From Ignavibacteriaceae bacterium (lineage in GTDB: Bacteria; Bacteroidota; Ignavibacteria; Ignavibacteriales; Ignavibacteriaceae), in the NCBI GenBank assembly GCA_026193755.1, contig JAPHUI010000309.1, forward strand, positions 1 through 11,025: a stretch of DNA of 11,025 nucleotides, given 5' to 3'. The notes beneath the pieces are model-generated. The model saw only the letters and a list, made by a program, of their open reading frames with translations. It did no database searches and had not been told where the DNA came from. This document shows, in pieces, positions 1 to 5,050 of the stretch. The translations under genes and the position numbers were made by a program. How positions within the stretch are numbered: position 1 is the first letter of the stretch; each line of letters begins with the position of its first letter.

Positions 1-1313
1 AAATTCCTGTTTTTATCAACTTGTTTCTTAACAATCTGCGGTTGGTACAGAATTCCGCCATTGACCAGAGTACAAAAAGCGTTTGTAAGTTGTAACGGAG
101 TGACAGATATACCGTAACCAAAAGACATATAGGTTTTTGTTAACTTGGACCACTTTCCAATATCCCGTAGTTTTCCCGTAACTTCACCCGGTAATGGAAT
201 TGAAGTATATGTACCAAATCCGAAACTTCTTACGTATTCATAATATTTTTCATCACTGAGCCGTTGAATTAGTTTTGATATTCCAATGTTGCTCGATTCT
301 TCAATAATTCCTTTAACAGTAAGGTAGTCAAATTTGTGTGTGTCCCTTATGTAGTTATTTCTAAACTTGTACACTCCGTTTTCAACATAAATACTCTCAC
401 TCTCAAAACAAGCTTTTTCTTCCAGGAGTATTGCTAATGTAATTGCTTTGAATGTTGAACCTGGCTCGTATGAATCCGTAATTGCGCGATTTTTTCTCTC
501 AAAATCACCATACTCCCAATAATTGTTAGGATCGTAATCACCGACATTGGCCATAGCAAGGATTTCACCCGAGTTAGGATTGATAATTATGCAGGTAGCA
601 GACCTAGCAGAGGTCAAATCAAGACTCTTTTTAAGTTCCTCTTCAGTTATTGTTTGCAAGCGTTTATCGATAGTAAGGTATATGTCATTTCCAGGAATGG
701 GTGGTTTGGTTTCATCTTCAGAAATTGATATTATATCTCCAACTGCATTTCGTTCAACCATGCGGGATCCGTCCTGACCCCTCAATACATCATCGAAACT
801 TTTTGAAATACCGTTCACACCATTATATTCATCATTAACATAACCGAGTACGTGAGAGGCCAGCGAACCGTACTGAAAAACGCTGGTTGGTTCTTCCACA
901 AAAAAGAAAGCAGGATTTTTATATTCAAAAAGTTTAACCGATTTTTCAAAAGAAACTTTTTTCTCCAGGCAAATTGTCTTTCCTTTTGTCTTAAGCAGAC
1001 TTAAATAATAACTCTTATTCTTCCCAATTACTCTTGAAAATAATTTTGCAAGCTTTTCTTTTTCAGAATTGGGTAACATTCGCAAGTCAACATAAAAAGT
1101 GTAATCATTCCGGTTATAAACTAAAAGTACGTCGTTACGGTCATAGATAAATCCCCTATCAGCTTTTATTGTTTCTGTACTTGTCTGTTGACGTTTTGCA
1201 AAGTAACTCAGCTCATCGCTATTAATTACCTGCACGGTGATAAGTCTTAGCACAAGTGCGACAAAAATCACAACAATAAAAATTGAAACCAGAAGTACAC
1301 GCGCATTACTCAT
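1..1313 (-). CDS. ftsI: FtsI-type penicillin-binding protein (septal peptidoglycan transpeptidase), partial at left edge
   Basis: Class B penicillin-binding protein that crosslinks septal peptidoglycan in the divisome. I read the frame directly from the minus strand: 437 codons without a stop, the C-terminal end lying outside the window. The N-terminus has one membrane segment (about residues 6-26), then a periplasmic pedestal containing ADRGFIYDRN, the usual class B motif. The transpeptidase domain shows the active-site S286-T-F-K289 (in EPGSTFK) and the second motif S340-S-N342. The third motif (KTG) would be expected about 30-50 residues past the edge, so its absence is only truncation. 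The ATG at 1313 overlaps the end of the ftsL-like gene by 8 bp, which implies translational coupling. Position after rsmH and ftsL is the standard dcw order and favours FtsI over a paralogous PBP2. A C-terminal PASTA domain cannot be judged here. Confidence 0.95.
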   Translation of the reverse strand, partial: MSNARVLLVSIFIVVIFVALVLRLITVQVINSDELSYFAKRQQTSTETIKADRGFIYDRNDVLLVYNRNDYTFYVDLRMLPNSEKEKLAKLFSRVIGKNKSYYLSLLKTKGKTICLEKKVSFEKSVKLFEYKNPAFFFVEEPTSVFQYGSLASHVLGYVNDEYNGVNGISKSFDDVLRGQDGSRMVERNAVGDIISISEDETKPPIPGNDIYLTIDKRLQTITEEELKKSLDLTSARSATCIIINPNSGEILAMANVGDYDPNNYWEYGDFERKNRAITDSYEPGSTFKAITLAILLEEKACFESESIYVENGVYKFRNNYIRDTHKFDYLTVKGIIEESSNIGISKLIQRLSDEKYYEYVRSFGFGTYTSIPLPGEVTGKLRDIGKWSKLTKTYMSFGYGISVTPLQLTNAFCTLVNGGILYQPQIVKKQVDKNRN

Positions 1314-1638
1314 GGCTATCTTCAAGGCTTTCAGTTAGTTTAACTAAATCCTCCCTATTCAGGATAATTTTATCAATTGAATCAGTATCTGCTGAAACTA
1401 ATGCTAACTCATCTAAAGCATATTGTTTAATTACGTCCTCGGCAGTCAGCATTTGATAATTTGCTGAAAGGTTTGTCATTTGGATTTTTTCAGTTTTAAT
1501 TTGTTTTTCTAATTGAGCAAGTTCTCTTTGCAATTCTTCATACTTTAAGCGCAATCCTTGTGAGATCAACAGAAGGATAGTAATAAGTACAAGTAAAGAA
1601 CTTATGACTACTATCAATGGTTTAAAACTTTTTTTCAT
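1306..1638 (-). CDS. ftsL: FtsL-like cell division protein
   Basis: A 110-residue bitopic membrane protein: short basic N-terminus (MKKSFK), one hydrophobic segment at about residues 8-26, then a heptad-like charged stretch (about 30-67, LKYEELQRELAQLEKQIK) likely to form a coiled coil, and a short acidic C-terminal tail. This is the architecture of FtsL/DivIC divisome proteins, which scaffold FtsI and FtsW at the septum. Sequence conservation in the family is very low, so the call rests on topology, size and position between rsmH and ftsI. The start overlaps the rsmH stop as ATGA (4 bp), and the 3' end overlaps the ftsI start by 8 bp. A DivIC-like protein is the main alternative; its gene usually lies elsewhere. 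Confidence 0.85.
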   Translation of the reverse strand: MKKSFKPLIVVISSLLVLITILLLISQGLRLKYEELQRELAQLEKQIKTEKIQMTNLSANYQMLTAEDVIKQYALDELALVSADTDSIDKIILNREDLVKLTESLEDSHE

Positions 1639-2558
1639 ACGCGTTCAGCAACTCTTAATTTTGCGCTTCGGGCTCTCTTGTTATTTTGTTTTTCAATTTC
1701 TGATGGCGCTATCGGTTTCCTGGTTATTATATTTAGTCGTTTAACTTTTCCGCAAGTACAAATGGGCGCATCAGGAGGACAAACACAAGTAAGATTTTCA
1801 TATTTAAAAAACTCTTTTACAATCCTGTCTTCCAGGGAGTGGTAACTTATAACGACCAATCGTCCTCCTTTTGCTAATACTGAAACCGCATTTTCCAGAA
1901 AAGACTTTAAAACTGCTAATTCATCATTAACGTGAATCCTTAATGCCTGAAAAACCCTGGAGAGAGTCTTAGTCAGGTATCTAGGATTTGTAACTAATGA
2001 AATAATCTCTTTCAATTCATCGGTTGTTTCGATTCTATTAATTTTCCGAAATTCAGAAATCTTGCGTGCGATCTTTCTAGAATTTTTCTCTTCTCCATAT
2101 TCGAATATGATTTTTGCTATCGTATCTTCGGATTCATTATTAATAAAATCCGCAGCAGTTTTCTGCAAGTTTTTGTCTAATCGGAGGTCTAATTCTGATT
2201 TTGTGCTGTAAGAAAAACCTGCTGCGGCATTATCCAGTTGATAAGATGAAACTCCAATATCTGCCAGTACTCCGTCAAAGAACTCTAAAGATTCAATCTT
2301 AGCTATTACATCAATTAACGAAAAATTAAAGTTATATAGCTTTATCCTGTCTTCATTATTAAATTTGTTCTTACAATAGTCGAAAGCATACTGATCAACA
2401 TCAGTAGAAACGATGCTACCTTTTTTACCCAACCTGCTAAGTATCTTTTCCGTGTGACCCCCAAATCCTAAAGTTGCTTCGAAATAAACCCCGTTCGTTT
2501 TAGTAACTAAATAGTCTATGCTTTCTTCAAGCAAAACAGGTATGTGCGTCCGTGTCAT
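1635..2558 (-). CDS. rsmH: 16S rRNA (cytosine1402-N4)-methyltransferase RsmH (MraW)
   Basis: SAM-dependent methyltransferase that modifies N4 of C1402 in the 16S rRNA decoding region. Length (307 aa) is normal for the family. Motifs seen in order: HIPVLLEE at the N-terminus, SAM-binding motif EATLGFGGHT (about 27-36), STDVD (51-55), ADIGVSSYQLD (about 99-109), FQALRIHVNDEL, SYHSLEDRIVK, and the C-terminal Cys-rich CVCPPDAPICTCG. One deviation: the SAM motif starts with Glu27 where family members usually have Asp. The ATG overlaps the mraZ stop (ATGA, 4 bp), so translation is probably coupled to mraZ. It is the second gene of the dcw cluster and presumably shares the mraZ promoter. Confidence 0.97.
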   Translation of the reverse strand: MTRTHIPVLLEESIDYLVTKTNGVYFEATLGFGGHTEKILSRLGKKGSIVSTDVDQYAFDYCKNKFNNEDRIKLYNFNFSLIDVIAKIESLEFFDGVLADIGVSSYQLDNAAAGFSYSTKSELDLRLDKNLQKTAADFINNESEDTIAKIIFEYGEEKNSRKIARKISEFRKINRIETTDELKEIISLVTNPRYLTKTLSRVFQALRIHVNDELAVLKSFLENAVSVLAKGGRLVVISYHSLEDRIVKEFFKYENLTCVCPPDAPICTCGKVKRLNIITRKPIAPSEIEKQNNKRARSAKLRVAERV

Positions 2559-2995
2559 CCACCGGTCATAACTTTTGCGGCAATCTCTTCATATGTCATT
2601 GGAGACTGCTTCAGGTAATCATCATAAATTTTGGGATTCCAGACTTCGATCTTTCTGAGTGCACCAATAATCAATACCTCCTTCTCAATCTTGGCGTAAT
2701 CAATTAGCATCTGAGGTATTAGTATTCTTGATTGTGCGTCCATTACATCTTCATGTGCGTATTGGACAAACATCCTGATAAATCTGAGATCATCAGGCTG
2801 GAACTGATTCAACTTTAAAAGTTTCTCTTCAATTTTTTGCCATTCATCGAGGGGGTACAAATCAATACAACTGGATAAGCCTTTTGTCATCACTATTGTA
2901 TCGTTTGCATCAGGCGAAATGTGTTTGCGAATCTTTGCCGGAATGCTAATTCTGCTTTTAGAATCTATTGAATATGTAAACTGTCCTTTGAACAA
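2555..2995 (-). CDS. mraZ: MraZ, transcriptional regulator of the dcw cluster
   Basis: DNA-binding protein of the SpoVT/AbrB swapped-hairpin superfamily that binds direct repeats upstream of its own gene and controls the division cluster. The 146-aa protein has two copies of the family motif: DSKSRISIPAK near the N-terminus and DAQSRILIPQ in the second half, as expected for MraZ. The start codon is TTG (2993-2995): MFKGQF is the usual MraZ N-terminus, GGAG at 3001-3004 lies 5 nt upstream, and the nearby ATG at 3004-3006 is out of frame. It heads the mraZ-rsmH-ftsL-ftsI cluster. Autoregulation is likely given the MraZ boxes just upstream. Confidence 0.97.
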   Translation of the reverse strand: MFKGQFTYSIDSKSRISIPAKIRKHISPDANDTIVMTKGLSSCIDLYPLDEWQKIEEKLLKLNQFQPDDLRFIRMFVQYAHEDVMDAQSRILIPQMLIDYAKIEKEVLIIGALRKIEVWNPKIYDDYLKQSPMTYEEIAAKVMTGG

Positions 2996-3000
2996 TTCTT

Positions 3001-3004
3001 CTCC
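3001..3004 (-). promoter_or_regulatory. Shine-Dalgarno GGAG for mraZ TTG start
   Basis: GGAG on the minus strand, 5 nt before a TTG codon. It supports TTG at 2993-2995 as the real start of mraZ, since no in-frame ATG gives the conserved N-terminus. Confidence 0.7.
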
Positions 3005-3020
3005 ATTATTTGGGATTCTT

Positions 3021-3045
3021 CACCACTTTTCCCCACTACACCCCA
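3021..3045 (-). promoter_or_regulatory. MraZ boxes: three direct repeats upstream of mraZ
   Basis: On the minus strand TGGGG occurs at 3041-3045 and 3031-3035, and a degenerate TGGTG at 3021-3025, each starting exactly 10 bp from the next. MraZ is known to bind TGGGN pentamers separated by 5 nt, one helical turn apart, upstream of its own gene. The repeats end about 25 bp before the mraZ start codon and overlap the 3' end of the predicted -7 promoter element, a position suited to autorepression. Binding itself is inferred. Confidence 0.8.
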
Positions 3046-3075
3046 AAAATAACGGAAAATTTCCACTAAAGTCAA
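3044..3075 (-). promoter_or_regulatory. Predicted mraZ / dcw promoter (Bacteroidota-like)
   Basis: Minus-strand TATTTTTG at 3044-3051 fits the Bacteroidota -7 consensus TAnnTTTG at every fixed base. A TTG at 3073-3075, part of TTGACT at 3070-3075, lies 21 nt upstream at -33/-35 distance. Read as a sigma70 promoter, the same DNA gives TTGACT, 18-bp spacer, TATTTT. Two copies of the AT palindrome TTTTATAAAA (3081-3090, 3099-3108) lie just upstream and could act as UP-like DNA. The -7 element shares bases with the first MraZ box. Confidence 0.6.
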
Positions 3076-3126
3076 GAAGTTTTTATAAAAATATTTAGTT
3101 TTATAAAAATTGCTCCAGGACTAATT

Positions 3127-3137
3127 ATTCAGGTTAT
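3127..3137. repeat. 11-bp direct repeat flanking the tRNA, copy 1
   Basis: ATTCAGGTTAT occurs here and again at 3264-3274, on either side of tRNA-Thr and in the same orientation. The match does not extend. No integrase or element ends are nearby, so its meaning is unclear; chance is possible. Confidence 0.5.
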
Positions 3138-3178
3138 GAACAGTTTTGTAAAAGAACGAACTGGTATTCGGAAGGTTG

Positions 3179-3251
3179 AGCCAACTGCCGGAATCGAACC
3201 GGCGACCTGCTCATTACGAATGAGCTGCTCTACCAGCTGAGCTAAGTTGGC
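3179..3251 (-). tRNA. tRNA-Thr (anticodon CGU)
   Basis: A 73-nt minus-strand cloverleaf. The acceptor arms GCCAACT (3245-3251) and AGTTGGC (3180-3186) pair fully; the D stem is GCTC/GAGC with AGCTGGTA loop; the anticodon stem GCTCA/TGAGC encloses TTCGTAA, giving anticodon CGT (reads ACG, Thr); the variable loop is AGGTC; the T arm is GCCGG-TTCGATT-CCGGC. The discriminator is T and CCA is not encoded. It starts 19 nt after the stop of the 31-aa gene and may be processed from the same transcript. Confidence 0.97.
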
Positions 3252-3263
3252 TTTTTAGAAAAC

Positions 3264-3274
3264 ATTCAGGTTAT
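3264..3274. repeat. 11-bp direct repeat flanking the tRNA, copy 2
   Basis: Second copy of ATTCAGGTTAT, 137 bp from the first (start to start). It overlaps the stop codon of the 31-aa basic protein gene, so this copy is partly coding sequence. Confidence 0.5.
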
Positions 3275-3366
3275 CTTATTTTCTTTTTATGTCTATTCTT
3301 TCTGAGTCTCTTTTTTCTTTTGTGCGTCGACATTTTATGACGCTTTCGTTTTTTACCACAAGGCAT
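3271..3366 (-). CDS. Small basic ribosomal-type protein, COX24/AURKAIP1 family (bS22/mS38-like), 31 aa
   Basis: A 31-residue, extremely basic protein (over half Lys/Arg/His) with GKKRKRHKM near the N-terminus followed by THKRKKRLRKNRHKKK. This matches the short COX24/AURKAIP1 domain, whose relatives are mitochondrial ribosomal protein mS38 and actinobacterial bS22, small-subunit proteins bound to rRNA; Bacteroidota-group genomes carry similar very short copies. The start is well supported: ATG at 3364-3366 with GGAG at 3373-3376, 6 nt upstream. The stop is TAA at 3271-3273. It lies 18 nt after the TPR protein gene and just before tRNA-Thr, so it is probably in the HU-led operon. Ribosome association is inferred from the family. 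Gene finders with a length cut-off would miss it. Confidence 0.9.
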   Translation of the reverse strand: MPCGKKRKRHKMSTHKRKKRLRKNRHKKKIR

Positions 3367-3384
3367 TTACTTCTCCTTTTTTAC

Positions 3385-4251
3385 TTAATGTGAGGTCAAT
3401 AACTCCTGTGCTCTTTTTCCTGCTTCAGAGTTTGGATTTAATTCTACAGTTTTTTTAAACCACTTCTTAGATTCAGCAATGTTTTGAGCAGCTAAATTTA
3501 CAATCCCAAGATTGAGACAAGCAATTTGGTGCTTTGGTTGATATTTGAGTGCACTTTCCATTTCATTAATCGCCGATTTATAATCACCAAGATTATAAAA
3601 ACAAATTCCCATATCGACGAGGGCATCAGCATTTTCCGGATTTTTCTCTAAATATTTTTTATAGTTGCTTATTGCTTTTTCAAAAAGTTTCGAATCCTGC
3701 TGTAAATGTGCCAGATGTAAAGTGGCTTCCATATCATCAGGATTTGCTTTTAATTTATTTTCAAGATCAGTTATTTCATTCATATTCTCAAGGTTTACAC
3801 CAGACGCATTTGATTGATTATTCACCTGAGTCATATTACTTTGAACACCTGACTCAAATACACCAGTTATTAAAAGAGCAATGACAAAAACGATTACAAC
3901 AAATGAGGAGATTATTAAAATTTTTTTATTATCAAGAATTTTTTCTTCAGATTTTATATTTCCTCTCTTAGTAAACTCACCATCATCAGATTTTTTTTGA
4001 TTATTTTTTTTATCTTCAAATTTTCCAGAAGCTTGCTTTGAATTTTTATGGCCTTTTAAAGGAACACCACAGCTAAAACAATTTATACTATCTAAAGAAT
4101 TTTCTTCGCCGCAATTTTTGCAAATTATTACTTCTTTAATGTTCCCCTCAGCGGCTGCTGAATTATTTGAACTTTTTAATTCAAAACCACAATTAGGACA
4201 AAACCTGAATTCACCTTCGAGCTTATAACCGCACTGAGCACAATAATTCAT
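3385..4251 (-). CDS. Double zinc-ribbon, single-TM, TPR-repeat protein
   Basis: A 288-residue protein with three parts. The N-terminus carries two CxxC-x10-CxxC zinc ribbons (C4/C7/C18/C21 and C44/C47/C58/C61). A polar, Lys-rich linker follows, then one hydrophobic segment at about 111-132 (ILIISSFVVIVFVIALLITG). The rest (about 160-288) is three or more TPR units, recognisable by A-x-x-x-x-G-x-x-x-x-x-G/A patterns and repeated NP endings (KNPENADALVDMG, YQPKHQIACLNLG, LNPNSEAG). The likely topology puts zinc ribbons in the cytoplasm and the TPR array outside, but this is inferred. TPR arrays bind proteins; no catalytic motif is seen and the specific function is unknown. It starts 8 nt after the HU gene; a GGAG lies inside the last HU codons, suggesting coupling. 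The 31-aa bS22-like gene follows after 18 nt. Confidence 0.85.
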   Translation of the reverse strand: MNYCAQCGYKLEGEFRFCPNCGFELKSSNNSAAAEGNIKEVIICKNCGEENSLDSINCFSCGVPLKGHKNSKQASGKFEDKKNNQKKSDDGEFTKRGNIKSEEKILDNKKILIISSFVVIVFVIALLITGVFESGVQSNMTQVNNQSNASGVNLENMNEITDLENKLKANPDDMEATLHLAHLQQDSKLFEKAISNYKKYLEKNPENADALVDMGICFYNLGDYKSAINEMESALKYQPKHQIACLNLGIVNLAAQNIAESKKWFKKTVELNPNSEAGKRAQELLTSH

Positions 4252-4259
4252 TACTAATT

Positions 4260-4559
4260 TTATCTCCGATCTTTTTGCAACATTCCGGAATTGACGAGCT
4301 CTTTAAAGTCTTTTGAAAATTTGAAAGTAGGGACATAATGTTCGGGAACATAAACCGATTCACCTGTTTTAGGATTTCTTGCCTGACGTGCATTTTTTTT
4401 CTTTACCCTGTAACTTCCAAAACCTCTGATCTCAATTCCCTTTCCTTCCTTCAATGCTTCAATAACTGTCTTTAAAAATCCTTCAATTATAGCTTCAGTT
4501 TCCAGCTTTGTTAGCCCTGTCCCGGCTGCAACTTTATCAACTATGTCAGCCTTGGTCAT
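4260..4559 (-). CDS. HU/IHF-family DNA-binding protein
   Basis: A 99-residue nucleoid-associated protein that bends DNA as a dimer. It begins MTKADIVDKVA and has the family features: two N-terminal helices, the GFGSY turn (46-50), and the arm motif ARNPKTGE (60-67) with the intercalating proline P63. EIRGFGSYRVK and VPTFKFSKDFKELV are close to the IHF/HU pattern. About seven extra residues (MLQKDRR) follow the usual end. Whether it works as an HU-type homodimer or an IHF-type subunit cannot be decided here. An AAGGTG ribosome-binding site precedes the ATG. It is the first gene of a unit with the zinc-ribbon/TPR protein, the bS22-like protein and tRNA-Thr, and is divergent from the copper genes. 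Confidence 0.95.
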   Translation of the reverse strand: MTKADIVDKVAAGTGLTKLETEAIIEGFLKTVIEALKEGKGIEIRGFGSYRVKKKNARQARNPKTGESVYVPEHYVPTFKFSKDFKELVNSGMLQKDRR

Positions 4560-4614
4560 TTTTTCACCTTTTTAATTATTAGTTGTTCTATTATTTACCA
4601 AAAATCAGGCTGCT

Positions 4615-4643
4615 AAAGTAATAAAGTTTTGCTGTAATATCAA
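4615..4643 (-). promoter_or_regulatory. Candidate promoter for the HU-led unit
   Basis: Minus-strand TTGATA (4638-4643) and TACTTT (4615-4620) are separated by 17 bp. TACTTTAG is also one base off the TAnnTTTG Bacteroidota element. The start would fall about 50 nt before the HU ATG. Support is moderate because such matches are common in AT-rich DNA. Confidence 0.35.
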
Positions 4644-4660
4644 TTAAAATAGTCAGTTAC

Positions 4661-4677
4661 GGCATTTTTAAAATGCC
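4661..4677. promoter_or_regulatory. 17-bp perfect palindrome, candidate operator
   Basis: GGCATTTTTAAAATGCC has 8-bp arms around one central base. It lies in the divergent region between the HU gene and the copper genes, directly before TATATATG (4680-4687) on the plus strand and 18 bp upstream of the candidate HU -35 box. No T-run follows on either strand, so it is not an intrinsic terminator. A regulator-binding site is the likeliest reading, but the regulator is unknown and no regulator gene is in the window. Confidence 0.45.
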
Positions 4678-4772
4678 TCTATATATGTTAGTGAGAAAAA
4701 TTTGGATGAATCGAAATCATTATTAAACAATCAAATTGATGGAAATGAAAGGATATTTTATTAAATAAACAA

Positions 4773-4798
4773 TCTTTCAACTATTTTCGTCTGAAAGA
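4773..4798. promoter_or_regulatory. Inverted repeat upstream of the copper chaperone
   Basis: TCTTTCA (4773-4779) and TGAAAGA (4792-4798) form 7-bp arms with a 12-nt spacer. The centre coincides with TATTTTCG (4782-4789), one base off the TAnnTTTG -7 element, about 40-50 nt before the chaperone ATG. No TTG is found at the right distance upstream, which weakens the promoter reading. Confidence 0.3.
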
Positions 4799-4834
4799 AT
4801 AAAAAAAACATAATGATTCTATATAGAGGAGAAG

Positions 4835-5041
4835 ATGCAAAAAGATTTCAAAATAGACGGCATGAGTTGTCATCACTGCATTATGGCTGTTCAAAAAAAT
4901 CTGTCCAAACTCAATCTAAAAAAATACAATGTTAGTATCGGAAGTGCCAAAGTTGAATTTGATGAAACTCAAATAAATGACGAAATGATTATTAGAGCTA
5001 TAGAAGATGCTGGCTATAAAGTAATAAATTGGAATAATTGA
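4835..5041 (+). CDS. CopZ-like heavy-metal (copper) chaperone, HMA domain
   Basis: A 68-residue single HMA domain protein, the normal size for CopZ/Atx1-type chaperones that carry Cu(I) in the cytoplasm and hand it to a P-type ATPase. The metal-binding loop is GMSCHHC (C12 and C15, CxxC with two intervening His). The rest follows the ferredoxin-like HMA fold, ending EDAGYKVI. AGGAG lies 3 nt before the ATG, a short spacing. The gene is 9 nt upstream of the copA-like ATPase and must be cotranscribed with it, which supports copper as the cargo. Mercury or other soft metals are less likely given the partner's Cu(I) signature. Confidence 0.93.
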   Translation: MQKDFKIDGMSCHHCIMAVQKNLSKLNLKKYNVSIGSAKVEFDETQINDEMIIRAIEDAGYKVINWNN

Positions 5042-5050
5042 ATTAGTGTT

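Noticed and set aside
547..777. Plus-strand open frame inside ftsI
   Set aside because: It lies antisense to a clear FtsI reading frame with active-site motifs, has no ribosome-binding site and resembles no family.
1..1313. ftsI as a broken gene lacking KTG
   Set aside because: The frame is open to the window edge and the motif is expected beyond it.
3081..3108. Paired TTTTATAAAA palindromes as an operator
   Set aside because: Short AT palindromes are expected often in such AT-rich DNA; at most they are UP-like sequence upstream of the mraZ promoter.
3052..3178. Intrinsic terminator after tRNA-Thr
   Set aside because: The only pairing seen is a 5-bp stem (CAGTT/AACTG) with a 13-nt loop and no T-run.
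3127..3274. tRNA-flanking repeats as attachment sites of an integrated element
   Set aside because: The repeats do not overlap the tRNA 3' end, enclose only 137 bp and no integrase or cargo is present.
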